The notes under the pieces were generated by a model. The model did no database searches and was not told the DNA's origin. It was given only the letters and a program-made list of their open reading frames with translations. 55,038 nt of DNA from Lachnospiraceae bacterium (GTDB lineage Bacteria; Bacillota; Clostridia; Lachnospirales; Lachnospiraceae). Positions 26,726 to 34,240 of the stretch are shown here, one piece after another. Made by a program: the position numbers and the translations under genes. Numbering within the stretch: position 1 is the first letter of the stretch; the number at the start of each line of letters is the position of its first letter. Location: assembly GCA_022768465.1 (NCBI GenBank), contig JALELZ010000011.1, forward strand, positions 1-55,038. Reading direction: 5' to 3'.

Positions 26726-27675
26726 TGTCTGCACCTCTTTTACAGACTATAGGTCTGAAAAAATATTTCAAAACAGGCAAGGGTACCCTCCATGCGGTGG
26801 ATGACGTCAATTTCACTATAGAAAAGGGAAAAACTCTCGGAGTAGTAGGAGAATCAGGCTGCGGAAAAACAACACTCGGACGTTCAATTTTAAGACTTAC
26901 CGAGCCTACGGAAGGCCAGATACTGTTTAACGGAGAAGATGTGACTCATGTGACCGGAAAGAAGATGCATGAATTCAGAAAAAATGCACAGATAATCTTT
27001 CAGGATCCTTCGTCTTCACTTAATCCGCGTATGTCGGTAGGTCAGCTTATAGCAGAGCCTATCAGAGTTATGAAAACCATAAGCGGAAATAAGGCTATAG
27101 ACGAAAGAGTTTTTGAGCTTATGAACATAGTCGGATTGGATGAACGCTTCTATGTTTCATATCCGCATGAGCTTGACGGAGGAAGAAGACAGAGAATAGG
27201 TGTTGCACGAGCATTGGCATTAGATCCGCAGTTCATAGTCTGTGACGAGCCTGTTTCGGCACTTGACGTATCCATTCAGGCACAGATACTCAATCTTCTA
27301 ATGGATCTTCAGGATACCATGGGACTCACATATATGTTTATAACTCATGATCTTTCGGTAGTTAAGCATATATCAGATGATATCGCAGTTATGTACCTTG
27401 GACAGTGTATAGAAAAGGCACCTACAGATGAGCTTTTTGAAAAGCCGCTTCACCCTTATACACAGGCACTTTTAGCCGCTATTCCGGTTCCGAATCTTAA
27501 GAACAGGTCTATAGAAAGTACGATAAAGGGTGAGATCTCAAGTCCTATCGATCCTAAGCCCGGCTGCAGATTCGCGACGAGATGTCCGTTCGCAAAGCCT
27601 GAATGTACAGGAAAAGAGCTTGAGCTTAAAGAGGTAAGCCCTGGACATTTTGTAAAGTGCGTAATGTTTCAGTAA
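26725..27675 (+). CDS. dppF: ABC transporter ATP-binding protein, DppF type
   Basis: This 316-residue second ATPase has Walker A GESGCGKTT (42-50), Walker B FIVCDEPVSALDV, H-loop FITHDLS and the C-terminal CRFATRCPFAKPEC. The ABC signature reads LDGGR (150-154) instead of LSGGQ; I recall this Asp variant in DppF-type subunits of Clostridia, so it need not be inactive. It is the last gene of the transporter operon. Confidence 0.94.
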   Translation: MSAPLLQTIGLKKYFKTGKGTLHAVDDVNFTIEKGKTLGVVGESGCGKTTLGRSILRLTEPTEGQILFNGEDVTHVTGKKMHEFRKNAQIIFQDPSSSLNPRMSVGQLIAEPIRVMKTISGNKAIDERVFELMNIVGLDERFYVSYPHELDGGRRQRIGVARALALDPQFIVCDEPVSALDVSIQAQILNLLMDLQDTMGLTYMFITHDLSVVKHISDDIAVMYLGQCIEKAPTDELFEKPLHPYTQALLAAIPVPNLKNRSIESTIKGEISSPIDPKPGCRFATRCPFAKPECTGKELELKEVSPGHFVKCVMFQ

Positions 27676-27687
27676 ATAAAAGCTTTT

Positions 27688-27716
27688 CTGCGGTCGGACA
27701 TTTGTTCCGGCCGCAG
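27688..27716 (+). terminator. Strong hairpin after dppF
   Basis: CTGCGGTCGGA pairs with TCCGGCCGCAG over 11 bp (one G-T pair) around a seven-base loop. No T-run follows, so termination is not certain, but it marks the end of the transporter operon. Confidence 0.55.
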
Positions 27717-27802
27717 TGCGTTATATCAAATAATTTCCGAACGGATATTGCTTTTCACACACAATAACAAATGTTTTTTGTATACATTTTTCCGTACCGC
27801 CA

Positions 27803-27823
27803 TAGCACATTATGTGCTACAAT
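27803..27823 (+). promoter_or_regulatory. Palindromic operator overlapping an extended -10 promoter
   Basis: TAGCACAT and ATGTGCTA form a 17-bp palindrome (27803-27819). Its right arm runs into TGC-TACAAT (27815-27823), an extended -10 element; the matching -35 is poor. A repressor here would block the promoter of the 27.9-31.5 kb operon. The motif differs from the shared ATTGTCGACA operator. Confidence 0.55.
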
Positions 27824-27868
27824 GGCATGGAAAATTATAAAAAAAATCCGTAAGGAGAAGGAGATACA

Positions 27869-28231
27869 ATGGCAGAAGAGTATATTATTGCTTATGCGGA
27901 TAAATCTGTTTTAAAGATATCCGGTCTTAATGTTAAAGGGATGAGCACTACAGAGGTTGAGGATCTGCTTTCTGATAAGCTTAAGGCATATGTCAGAGTT
28001 ATAGGTGTTACAGGAAGCTCCATAGAGATGGATGTTTACGACATCGAGCCTGAGCAGGTAAGAAAAAATGCAGACGGAGTTATAGATGCTTTGGCACTCG
28101 CAGAGGGTATAACTGTAAGTGATCTTACACAGCTTAGCTGCAGTGACAAGATCGTACCTGTTGATTTCGATAATATACCGGACGAGCCGATATCTGACTG
28201 CCCGATGGAAAGGTGGATAAAGAGAGGATGA
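27869..28231 (+). CDS. Unrecognised small protein (120 aa)
   Basis: I do not recognise this 120-residue acidic, soluble protein. It begins AEEYIIAYADKSVLKISGL and has a beta-alpha-beta pattern followed by a short C-terminal segment with Asp, Pro and a Cys (ISDCPMERW). The start has AAGGAGAAGGAG upstream. It is first in the operon with the MoaB-fold protein, GntR regulator, LarA homologue and nadD, and its stop overlaps the next start (ATGA), so it is likely a functional partner of the MoaB-fold protein. Confidence 0.7.
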   Translation: MAEEYIIAYADKSVLKISGLNVKGMSTTEVEDLLSDKLKAYVRVIGVTGSSIEMDVYDIEPEQVRKNADGVIDALALAEGITVSDLTQLSCSDKIVPVDFDNIPDEPISDCPMERWIKRG

Positions 28232-28770
28232 AGGCTTACATACTGCCTACCGGCAATGAAATATTAGAAGGTATAGTCCGCGATCTGGATGCTCCGGAGA
28301 TGATGAGACAGATAGTAGCAGAGTGGCCTGATGCCGAAGTCACAAGAACAGCACCTATAATAGACGAAGAGGATGCTATTTTTAAGAGAATATGCGAAGC
28401 TGCTGAAACAGGCGCTGATCTTATAGTTCTTATCGGCGGCAGCGGCGGCGGACACAGATTTTCAAAGACTCTTGGCAGAGACTTTACTCATACCGCACTT
28501 GTAAGATACCTTGATGAGTACTCTGCAAGAGAAATATACGGCAAAAACGGCCATATGTGGAGTAAGCTTGTCTGCGGCAAAAAGGATAATGCATTGTTCA
28601 TTAACGTACCGGGACCGTTCCAGGAGGCAAAGGCAGCAATGGAGGCCTGCATAAAGGAAATGCATATCGGAGCAGGAGTTGAGGATATCAGCAAGGCAAT
28701 GGCACAGGCAGTTTTTGAAAAATACCCTAAGGGAGCTGCATCTTTTGAGAACCCGGAAGGAGAGAAATAA
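28228..28770 (+). CDS. MoaB/MogA-fold (molybdopterin-binding-like) protein
   Basis: This 180-residue protein has the core pattern of the MoaB/MogA/CinA fold: an N-terminal strand with LPTGNEILEGIVRD, the helix RICEAAETGADLIVLIGGSGGG, and a Ser/Gly-rich loop where family members bind the pterin-nucleotide. It is not a full MoeA or CinA. ATG 28228 overlaps the previous stop (ATGA); an in-frame GTG at 28213 is less likely. No other molybdenum-cofactor gene is nearby, so binding of a different nucleotide-like cofactor is possible. Confidence 0.65.
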   Translation: MKAYILPTGNEILEGIVRDLDAPEMMRQIVAEWPDAEVTRTAPIIDEEDAIFKRICEAAETGADLIVLIGGSGGGHRFSKTLGRDFTHTALVRYLDEYSAREIYGKNGHMWSKLVCGKKDNALFINVPGPFQEAKAAMEACIKEMHIGAGVEDISKAMAQAVFEKYPKGAASFENPEGEK

Positions 28771-28788
28771 GAAAAGGAAACGATTAAT

Positions 28789-29496
28789 ATGGCGGCAGAT
28801 ACTAACAGATTTTCAGTAATAGGGTTTACCTCACTAAGTCAGCAGGTGACAAATGAGCTCAGAAAGTCCATCATTGAGAATAAGTTAAAAGCAGGAACCA
28901 GAATAACCGAAAGTGAGCTAAGCGAAAGCCTCGGAGTAAGCAGAACAGTAATAAGAGAAGCCATTTCTATACTTAATAAGGACGGACTCTTAGACAGAGA
29001 AAGCAGTCACTGCACAAGGGTAGCTAAGTATTCCTCACATGATGTCAAGGAAATATATGATATGAGATCATGCCTTGAGTCAAGTGCGCTTGAGCTTATG
29101 GAGGATCCTGCGGCTATAGCCGACATGCTTAAGAATAAAGACGAGGAGAGCCATGGAATAGCAAAATCAGAACCGTTTGACGGACTTGCGTTTGTTATTG
29201 CCGATATGGATTTCCATACATGTATCATAAAGGCAGCGAACAATAGCCTGCTGCTTGACGCATGGTACCGAATCGTGGGTCCATTGCAGGTGCTGCTGCA
29301 TAGATACATATATTATGTTGTCAATAATTCACCGGATAAAAGGGCTTCATATGACCACCAGAGGATCATAACAGCCTTCTATACCGGAGATAAGGAACTC
29401 ATAAATAAGGTGCTTGTAGATCACTGTAGGATCATGAGAGATATTCTTCTAAAGGAATTTATATTGCCGGAAGAGGAAAAAGAAGAAAGAGAGTAA
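28789..29496 (+). CDS. GntR-family transcriptional regulator, FCD type
   Basis: This 235-residue protein has a winged helix at about 12-80 (ESELSESLGVSRTVIREAISILNKDGLLDR is the recognition region) followed by an all-helical FCD effector domain. Asp and His residues in DMDFHTCIIKAANN, SYDHQRII and VDHCRIM fit the metal-binding effector pocket known for this family, whose ligands are often organic acids. It is the most likely binder of the shared operators at 17.9 and 21.9 kb, or of the palindrome at 27.8 kb. It lies within the operon it may control. Confidence 0.9.
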   Translation: MAADTNRFSVIGFTSLSQQVTNELRKSIIENKLKAGTRITESELSESLGVSRTVIREAISILNKDGLLDRESSHCTRVAKYSSHDVKEIYDMRSCLESSALELMEDPAAIADMLKNKDEESHGIAKSEPFDGLAFVIADMDFHTCIIKAANNSLLLDAWYRIVGPLQVLLHRYIYYVVNNSPDKRASYDHQRIITAFYTGDKELINKVLVDHCRIMRDILLKEFILPEEEKEERE

Positions 29497-29557
29497 GGCT
29501 TTAAATTTTAATACGGTGTTTAAGCATTGCATTGGATAAAAAGGAGGCAGGAAGGGG

Positions 29558-30841
29558 ATGTCAACTTCAACCAAGCTTATTTCACATATAAAGCTTCCAA
29601 GATTCGTAAGGGTGGACCAAAGCTTTCCGCATTCGGAGCTTTCAGATGTGGAGGTAGCTGAGAGCTTTGCAGAGCAGATAAAGCAGATAGAAGGAAGAGT
29701 TAAACCGGGACAGCGTATATGCATCACAGCCGGCAGCAGAGGAATTGACCATATGCCGATGATGCTGAGAAGCATTGCAGACTGGGTCAAAGCACATGGC
29801 GGAGAGCCATTTATAGTTCCTGCAATGGGCTCACACGGAGGAGCTGTTGCTGAGGGGCAGAAGGCGCTTCTCGAAAGCCTTGGAATAACTGAAGAGACTA
29901 TGAATTGTCCTATTCTTTCTTCCATGGAAACCGTTCATGTCGATACGGTAGACGGTCTTGAGGTGCATATAGATAAGAATGCATACGAGGCAGACGGCAT
30001 TATCCTCTGCAACAGAGTAAAGGCACATACGAGCTTTAACGGACCGTTTGAATCCGGACTGATGAAGATCATTGCCATAGGCTTAGGAAAGCAGCACGGC
30101 GCTTATACCTGTCATGCAAAGGGCGATGACTTTATGTCACAGAGGATAGAGACCATAGGCAAGTCTGTCATTAAAAATGTCAATGTTATATGCGGAGTAG
30201 CTCTGCTTGAAAATGCATTTGACAAGACCTTTAAGCTCGCGGTCCTTCCTGCGGAAAAGATAGAGTCAGAGGAACCGAAGCTTTTAAAGGAAGCAAAGGC
30301 TGCCATGGGTAAGCTTTATTTTAAGGATTGTGATGTTCTGCTTGTAAGAGCAATAGGAAAGAACTACACAGGTGCCGGCATGGATCCTAATGTAGTCGGA
30401 CGCTGCGCAAATCCAAAGCTTAAGATGGGAATAAGCTCACAGAGACTCTGCATACTTGATATAAGTGATGAGTCTCACGGCAATGCAACCGGTATGGGAA
30501 GAGCTGATCTTGCACCAAAGAGGTTCTTTAACAAAGTAAGTATGGACGACACATATCCTAACGGCATCACAAGCTACAATACCTCCTGCTACATGTTTCC
30601 TATGATTATGGACAATGACAAGGAAGTAATGCAGGCAGCTGTGGCAAGCTCGCTGGACATAGATTATGATGCTCCAAGGATTATTATGATAGACAATTCG
30701 CTGGAGATAGAACACATTCTTATCTCTGAGGCTATGATACCTGAAGCTGAAAAAATAGACGAAATAAGCATTGTCAGTGAGCCTTTTGAGCTTGAATTCA
30801 GTGCAGAGGGAGATCTTCTGACAAAGATAAAAGAAAGATGA
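29558..30841 (+). CDS. LarA-family (nickel-pincer, DUF2088-type) racemase/epimerase homologue
   Basis: This 427-residue protein matches the lactate-racemase superfamily. In LarA the nickel-pincer cofactor is bound to a Lys and the nickel is held by a His 16 residues later; here K170 (ESGLMK) and H186 (TCHAKG) have exactly that spacing. H93 (GSHGG) and H157 (VKAHTSF) correspond in position to the two catalytic His residues. The family racemises or epimerises 2-hydroxy acids; the substrate cannot be read from sequence. larB, larC and larE are not in the window. The start follows AGGAGG and GAAGGGG, and the stop overlaps nadD (ATGA). Confidence 0.8.
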   Translation: MSTSTKLISHIKLPRFVRVDQSFPHSELSDVEVAESFAEQIKQIEGRVKPGQRICITAGSRGIDHMPMMLRSIADWVKAHGGEPFIVPAMGSHGGAVAEGQKALLESLGITEETMNCPILSSMETVHVDTVDGLEVHIDKNAYEADGIILCNRVKAHTSFNGPFESGLMKIIAIGLGKQHGAYTCHAKGDDFMSQRIETIGKSVIKNVNVICGVALLENAFDKTFKLAVLPAEKIESEEPKLLKEAKAAMGKLYFKDCDVLLVRAIGKNYTGAGMDPNVVGRCANPKLKMGISSQRLCILDISDESHGNATGMGRADLAPKRFFNKVSMDDTYPNGITSYNTSCYMFPMIMDNDKEVMQAAVASSLDIDYDAPRIIMIDNSLEIEHILISEAMIPEAEKIDEISIVSEPFELEFSAEGDLLTKIKER

Positions 30842-31470
30842 GATCCGGCATAAATAAGAAAAAAACAGGCATATTGGGCGGAACCTTTGATCCGCCTCAT
30901 AATGCCCATATGGGCATGGCTTTGGCAGCAGTGGAACAATGCGATTTTGACCGTGTTATACTGATACCTAACGGTGATCCTCCGCATAAAAATGTCAGAG
31001 TAGCTTCAGCCGACAGACTCATGATGACAAAGCTTGCGGCCAGAGAGCTTAAGGAGAGACTGGGAAGCAACTGCATAGAGGTCAGCGATATAGAAATATC
31101 AAGACCGGGTTACAGCTTTCTTGTTAATACCATAGAACAGCTTAAGGCCGAGCTTCCGGAGGATGAGCTTTATTTTATGGCAGGCGGCGATGCGATAATG
31201 AGTATGGCGTCCTGGGTCGGTGCTGCAAGAATATTTGAACTTGCCAACATTCTTGCCTTCAAAAGAGCAGGAAGTCTTGGAAATGACATTGCCTCGGCAG
31301 TACGATACCTTGAGCGCAGAGGCGCTAAGGTTGAGCTTGCAGAAGCAGAGCTTCCGCAGATATCAAGCACAGACATCAGAAGGCTTATAACCGACGGTGC
31401 TGATATCAGCAGTCTTGTGCCGAAAGCGGTAGCAGAATATATTAAAGAAAATAATTTATACACTGCTTGA
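30838..31470 (+). CDS. nadD: Nicotinate-nucleotide adenylyltransferase
   Basis: NadD converts nicotinate mononucleotide and ATP to nicotinate adenine dinucleotide (NaAD). The 210-residue protein has GILGGTFDPPHNAHM (nucleotidyl-transferase HxxH-type motif) at the N-terminus and LPQISSTDIRRLI near the C-terminus. The usual neighbours in Clostridia are obg and yqeK; here it is coupled to the larA homologue by a four-base overlap. NaAD is also the precursor used by LarB to begin the nickel-pincer cofactor, so this linkage may be functional. Confidence 0.93.
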   Translation: MRSGINKKKTGILGGTFDPPHNAHMGMALAAVEQCDFDRVILIPNGDPPHKNVRVASADRLMMTKLAARELKERLGSNCIEVSDIEISRPGYSFLVNTIEQLKAELPEDELYFMAGGDAIMSMASWVGAARIFELANILAFKRAGSLGNDIASAVRYLERRGAKVELAEAELPQISSTDIRRLITDGADISSLVPKAVAEYIKENNLYTA

Positions 31471-31495
31471 CATTATTATAGTTTATGCATATAAT
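31467..31495 (+). promoter_or_regulatory. Consensus promoter of tRNA-Arg
   Basis: TTGACA, 17-bp spacer, TATAAT: a perfect sigma-A promoter. Its -35 begins within the last codons of nadD, and transcription should start near 31502, shortly before the tRNA. Confidence 0.9.
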
Positions 31496-31519
31496 ACTAT
31501 ATGCGTCTTGAATGACGAT

Positions 31520-31593
31520 GCACTAGTAGCTCAATTGGATAGAGCGTTCGGCTACGGACCGAAAGGTTGGGAGTTCGAGCCTTCTCTGGTGCA
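31520..31593 (+). tRNA. tRNA-Arg (anticodon ACG)
   Basis: The cloverleaf is complete: acceptor stem GCACTAG/CTGGTGC with one G-T pair, D-arm, anticodon stem TTCGG/CCGAA with loop CTACGGA, and T-arm with TTCGAGC loop. The discriminator is A; CCA is not encoded. Confidence 0.95.
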
Positions 31594-31603
31594 TTAAGCT
31601 CGG

Positions 31604-31635
31604 ATCCGGATCCCTATGGGGGTCCGGATTTTTCT
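31604..31635 (+). terminator. Terminator after tRNA-Arg
   Basis: ATCCGGA pairs with TCCGGAT, with CCC/GGG inside, followed by TTTTT. Confidence 0.9.
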
Positions 31636-31774
31636 GTACCTGTTTTTTATTTTTAGATTACTTTGAAGAAACATTATAAGCTGTGTTAAACAAATCTGCA
31701 GCTTTTTATGTTAAAATAGTTTTCGGCTTATAGATTTTTTTGAAGCCGTATAAAAGACTTCGGAGGAAATTACA

Positions 31775-32623
31775 ATGGCTTATGCTGATGATGTTTTTAT
31801 AAAAATGTGCAGAGATATTCTTGACGGAGGTCAGGACACCACAGGTGAGAAGGTAAGACCGCATTGGGAGGACGGAACGCCTGCTTATACGCTTAAGAAG
31901 TTCGGTGTATGCAATCGCTATGATCTGAAAAAGGAATTCCCTGCTCTTACGCTCAGAAAAACAGCAGTTAAAACCGCTGCCGAGGAGCTTTTGTGGATAT
32001 GGCAGAGAAAGTCCAATAACATACATGACCTCAACGCTCATATCTGGGATGAGTGGGCTGATGAGACAGGCAGCATAGGCAAGGCATATGGCTATCAGAT
32101 GAGTATAAAGCATCAGTATAAGGAAGGAATGTTCGACATGGTGGACAGAGTGCTGTTTGACCTTAAAAACAATCCTTACAGCCGCCGTATCATGACAAAC
32201 ATTTACAATTTCCAGGATCTGCATGAGATGAATCTTTATCCTTGTGCTTACAGTATGACTTTTAACTGTACTAAGAATAAGGAGACAGGAAAGCTTGTGC
32301 TGAATGCTGTGCTTAACCAGCGTTCAAATGACGTACTTGCGGCAAATAACTGGAATGTTGTACAGTATGCGATTCTTGTGCACATGATGGCTCAGGTAAG
32401 CGATATGGAGGTCGGCGAGCTTGTGCATATGATAGCTGATGCACATATATATGACAGACATGTTCCGCTTGTTGAAGAGCTTATAAGCCGTGAGCCTCAT
32501 CCGGCACCTAAGTTTAAGCTTAACCCTGAGGTTAAGAACTTCTATGATTTCACAAAGGATGACATTGAGCTTACGGATTATGTAACAGGCGAGCAGATAA
32601 AGAATATACCTATCGCGATATAA
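31775..32623 (+). CDS. thyA: Thymidylate synthase
   Basis: ThyA methylates dUMP to dTMP with methylene-tetrahydrofolate. The protein has 282 residues: active-site Cys C157 in NLYPCAY, nucleotide-binding NQRSNDVLAANNWNV and the DAHIYDRH segment. The start follows TCGGAGGAAA. The DHFR gene follows after 34 bp, the classical folate-recycling pair. Confidence 0.96.
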   Translation: MAYADDVFIKMCRDILDGGQDTTGEKVRPHWEDGTPAYTLKKFGVCNRYDLKKEFPALTLRKTAVKTAAEELLWIWQRKSNNIHDLNAHIWDEWADETGSIGKAYGYQMSIKHQYKEGMFDMVDRVLFDLKNNPYSRRIMTNIYNFQDLHEMNLYPCAYSMTFNCTKNKETGKLVLNAVLNQRSNDVLAANNWNVVQYAILVHMMAQVSDMEVGELVHMIADAHIYDRHVPLVEELISREPHPAPKFKLNPEVKNFYDFTKDDIELTDYVTGEQIKNIPIAI

Positions 32624-32657
32624 AGTTAAAAAATATCAGGAATACTTTGAGATAATT

Positions 32658-33374
32658 ATGATATCTATAGTAAATGTTAATGAAAACTGGGGCATAGGCT
32701 GTGACGGTGATCTGCTTGTGAATATCCCGGAGGATATGAAGTTTTTCAGGACTGCAACATCAGGGAAAACTGTCATAATGGGAAGAAAGACTCTTGAGAG
32801 CTTCCCTGGAATGAAACCTCTTAAGGGCAGGATAAATATTGTAATGACGGGAGATCCCGGCAGGATAAAGCCTGAAAGCAGGGACGGCGCAGACGAAGTG
32901 TTCATCTTCGATGAGCTTGACGAAGCTTCAAGAGGTCTTGCTGCAGATCATATAATAAAAGCTGCCTTGGAAAATGAAGAGCTTACCAGAAATAATGCCA
33001 GGGCATCTGAAAAGCACACCTTTCTTGTGATAATTAAGACTAAGGAGGAGGTGCTTTCGCTTGCAAGCCTTATAAGCGATGCATTTAAAGCTAACGAAAA
33101 AGCCGGCTGCGGCAGTGATGAGGAAGCGAAGCATTTACATAAGCAATACTCTGACGAGATATTTATTATTGGAGGAGCAATCATTTACAATCTGTTCCTT
33201 CCGGAGTGCGATAAATGTCTTGTAACTGTAAATGATTCAAAGCTTGAGGCGGACACCTATTATCCGTGTCTTAATAAGGCGGATGACTGGAAGCTTCAGG
33301 AAGAAGGCGAGCTTCAGACCTCAGAGAGCGGACTGCATTATTCCTTCAGGACATATATAAGAATTAATAATTGA
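32658..33374 (+). CDS. folA: Dihydrofolate reductase with internal insertion
   Basis: DHFR reduces the dihydrofolate produced by ThyA. N-terminal residues match the family (MISIVNVNENWGIGCDGDLL, the acidic residue in PEDMKFFR, VIMGRKTLESFP, INIVMTGDP), and the C-terminal part has EIFIIGGAIIYNLFLP and the final beta strands. At 238 residues it is about 70 longer than usual. The extra charged material lies about 70-155, flanking the strand FLVIIKTKEEVLSLASL. The reading frame is continuous and the insertion has normal codon use. Confidence 0.9.
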   Translation: MISIVNVNENWGIGCDGDLLVNIPEDMKFFRTATSGKTVIMGRKTLESFPGMKPLKGRINIVMTGDPGRIKPESRDGADEVFIFDELDEASRGLAADHIIKAALENEELTRNNARASEKHTFLVIIKTKEEVLSLASLISDAFKANEKAGCGSDEEAKHLHKQYSDEIFIIGGAIIYNLFLPECDKCLVTVNDSKLEADTYYPCLNKADDWKLQEEGELQTSESGLHYSFRTYIRINN

Positions 33375-33396
33375 GCGGAGACAGATTTTATTTTTA

Positions 33397-34137
33397 ATGA
33401 GACTTGATAAATTTCTTTCGGAAACAGGTAAAGGTACAAGAACACAGGTTAAAAAGCTGATTTCATCAAAAAAGGTGAGCGTAAACGGCGTTATAGTTAC
33501 TGATCCGGCAATGAAGATCGATGGGGAAAATAATGTTGTCGACATTGAAGGCGAAAAAGTGGCTTATGCGAAAATTGAATACTATATGCTCAATAAGCCA
33601 AAGGGCGTAATATCGGCTACAAGAGATTCAAGCCGTTCAAAGCAAAAATGTGTGACAGAGCTGATACAGGAAAAGATAAGGGATGATCTGTTTCCTGTCG
33701 GCAGACTTGATAAGGATACGGAAGGACTCCTGATAATAACCAACGACGGAGATCTTGCACACAGACTGCTCTCACCGAAAAAACATGTCGATAAGACCTA
33801 TTATGTCGAGCTTGACGGAAGGCTTTCAACTGAAGAAGCAGAGCGTATTATGGGAGGCATTGATATAGGTGATGAAAAGCCTACACTTCCGTGTGAAATA
33901 ACACGACTTTCCGATACTACCTGTTTTATAACGATAAGAGAGGGCCGCTATCACGAGATAAAGCGCATGTTTGCAACAGGAGGACTGAAGGTCAAGGAGC
34001 TTAAGCGTATTTCGATGGGACCTATCGCACTTGATGCCGAGCTTGGTGCAGGAGAATACAGACCGCTTACCGAAGAAGAGATACAGCTGCTTAGAAATTT
34101 TGATAAAACAGAAGATCAGACAGCTATCAGTGAATAA
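33397..34137 (+). CDS. rRNA pseudouridine synthase, RsuA/RluB family
   Basis: This 246-residue protein has an N-terminal S4 RNA-binding domain (MRLDKFLSETGKGTRTQVKKLI) and a catalytic domain with the active-site Asp in FPVGRLDKDTEGLLI. The segment REGRYHEIKRMF is the C-terminal family mark. RsuA targets U516 of 16S rRNA and RluB U2605 of 23S rRNA; the overall pattern leans to RsuA (YHEIKRM), but I would not choose firmly. Confidence 0.9.
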   Translation: MRLDKFLSETGKGTRTQVKKLISSKKVSVNGVIVTDPAMKIDGENNVVDIEGEKVAYAKIEYYMLNKPKGVISATRDSSRSKQKCVTELIQEKIRDDLFPVGRLDKDTEGLLIITNDGDLAHRLLSPKKHVDKTYYVELDGRLSTEEAERIMGGIDIGDEKPTLPCEITRLSDTTCFITIREGRYHEIKRMFATGGLKVKELKRISMGPIALDAELGAGEYRPLTEEEIQLLRNFDKTEDQTAISE

Positions 34138-34184
34138 AAACAAAATGAACAATACACTCGTTTGACTGAAGAATACAATTAATA

Positions 34185-34201
34185 TCACGCTTGATGCGTG
34201 A
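34185..34201 (+). promoter_or_regulatory. Small hairpin in the hslO leader
   Basis: TCACGC pairs with GCGTGA around a five-base loop, 40 bp before the hslO start. There is no T-run. A regulatory role is possible but not shown; a TTGACT (34162) nearby lacks a good -10. Confidence 0.3.
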
Positions 34202-34240
34202 AAATGCTAAAAAGGCCGCGAGCAAAAGGAGATGATAATA

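Noticed and set aside
28213-28227. GTG 28213 as start of the MoaB-fold protein
   Set aside because: ATG 28228 overlaps the preceding stop as ATGA and has AGGTGG upstream; the added residues MDKER match no family pattern.
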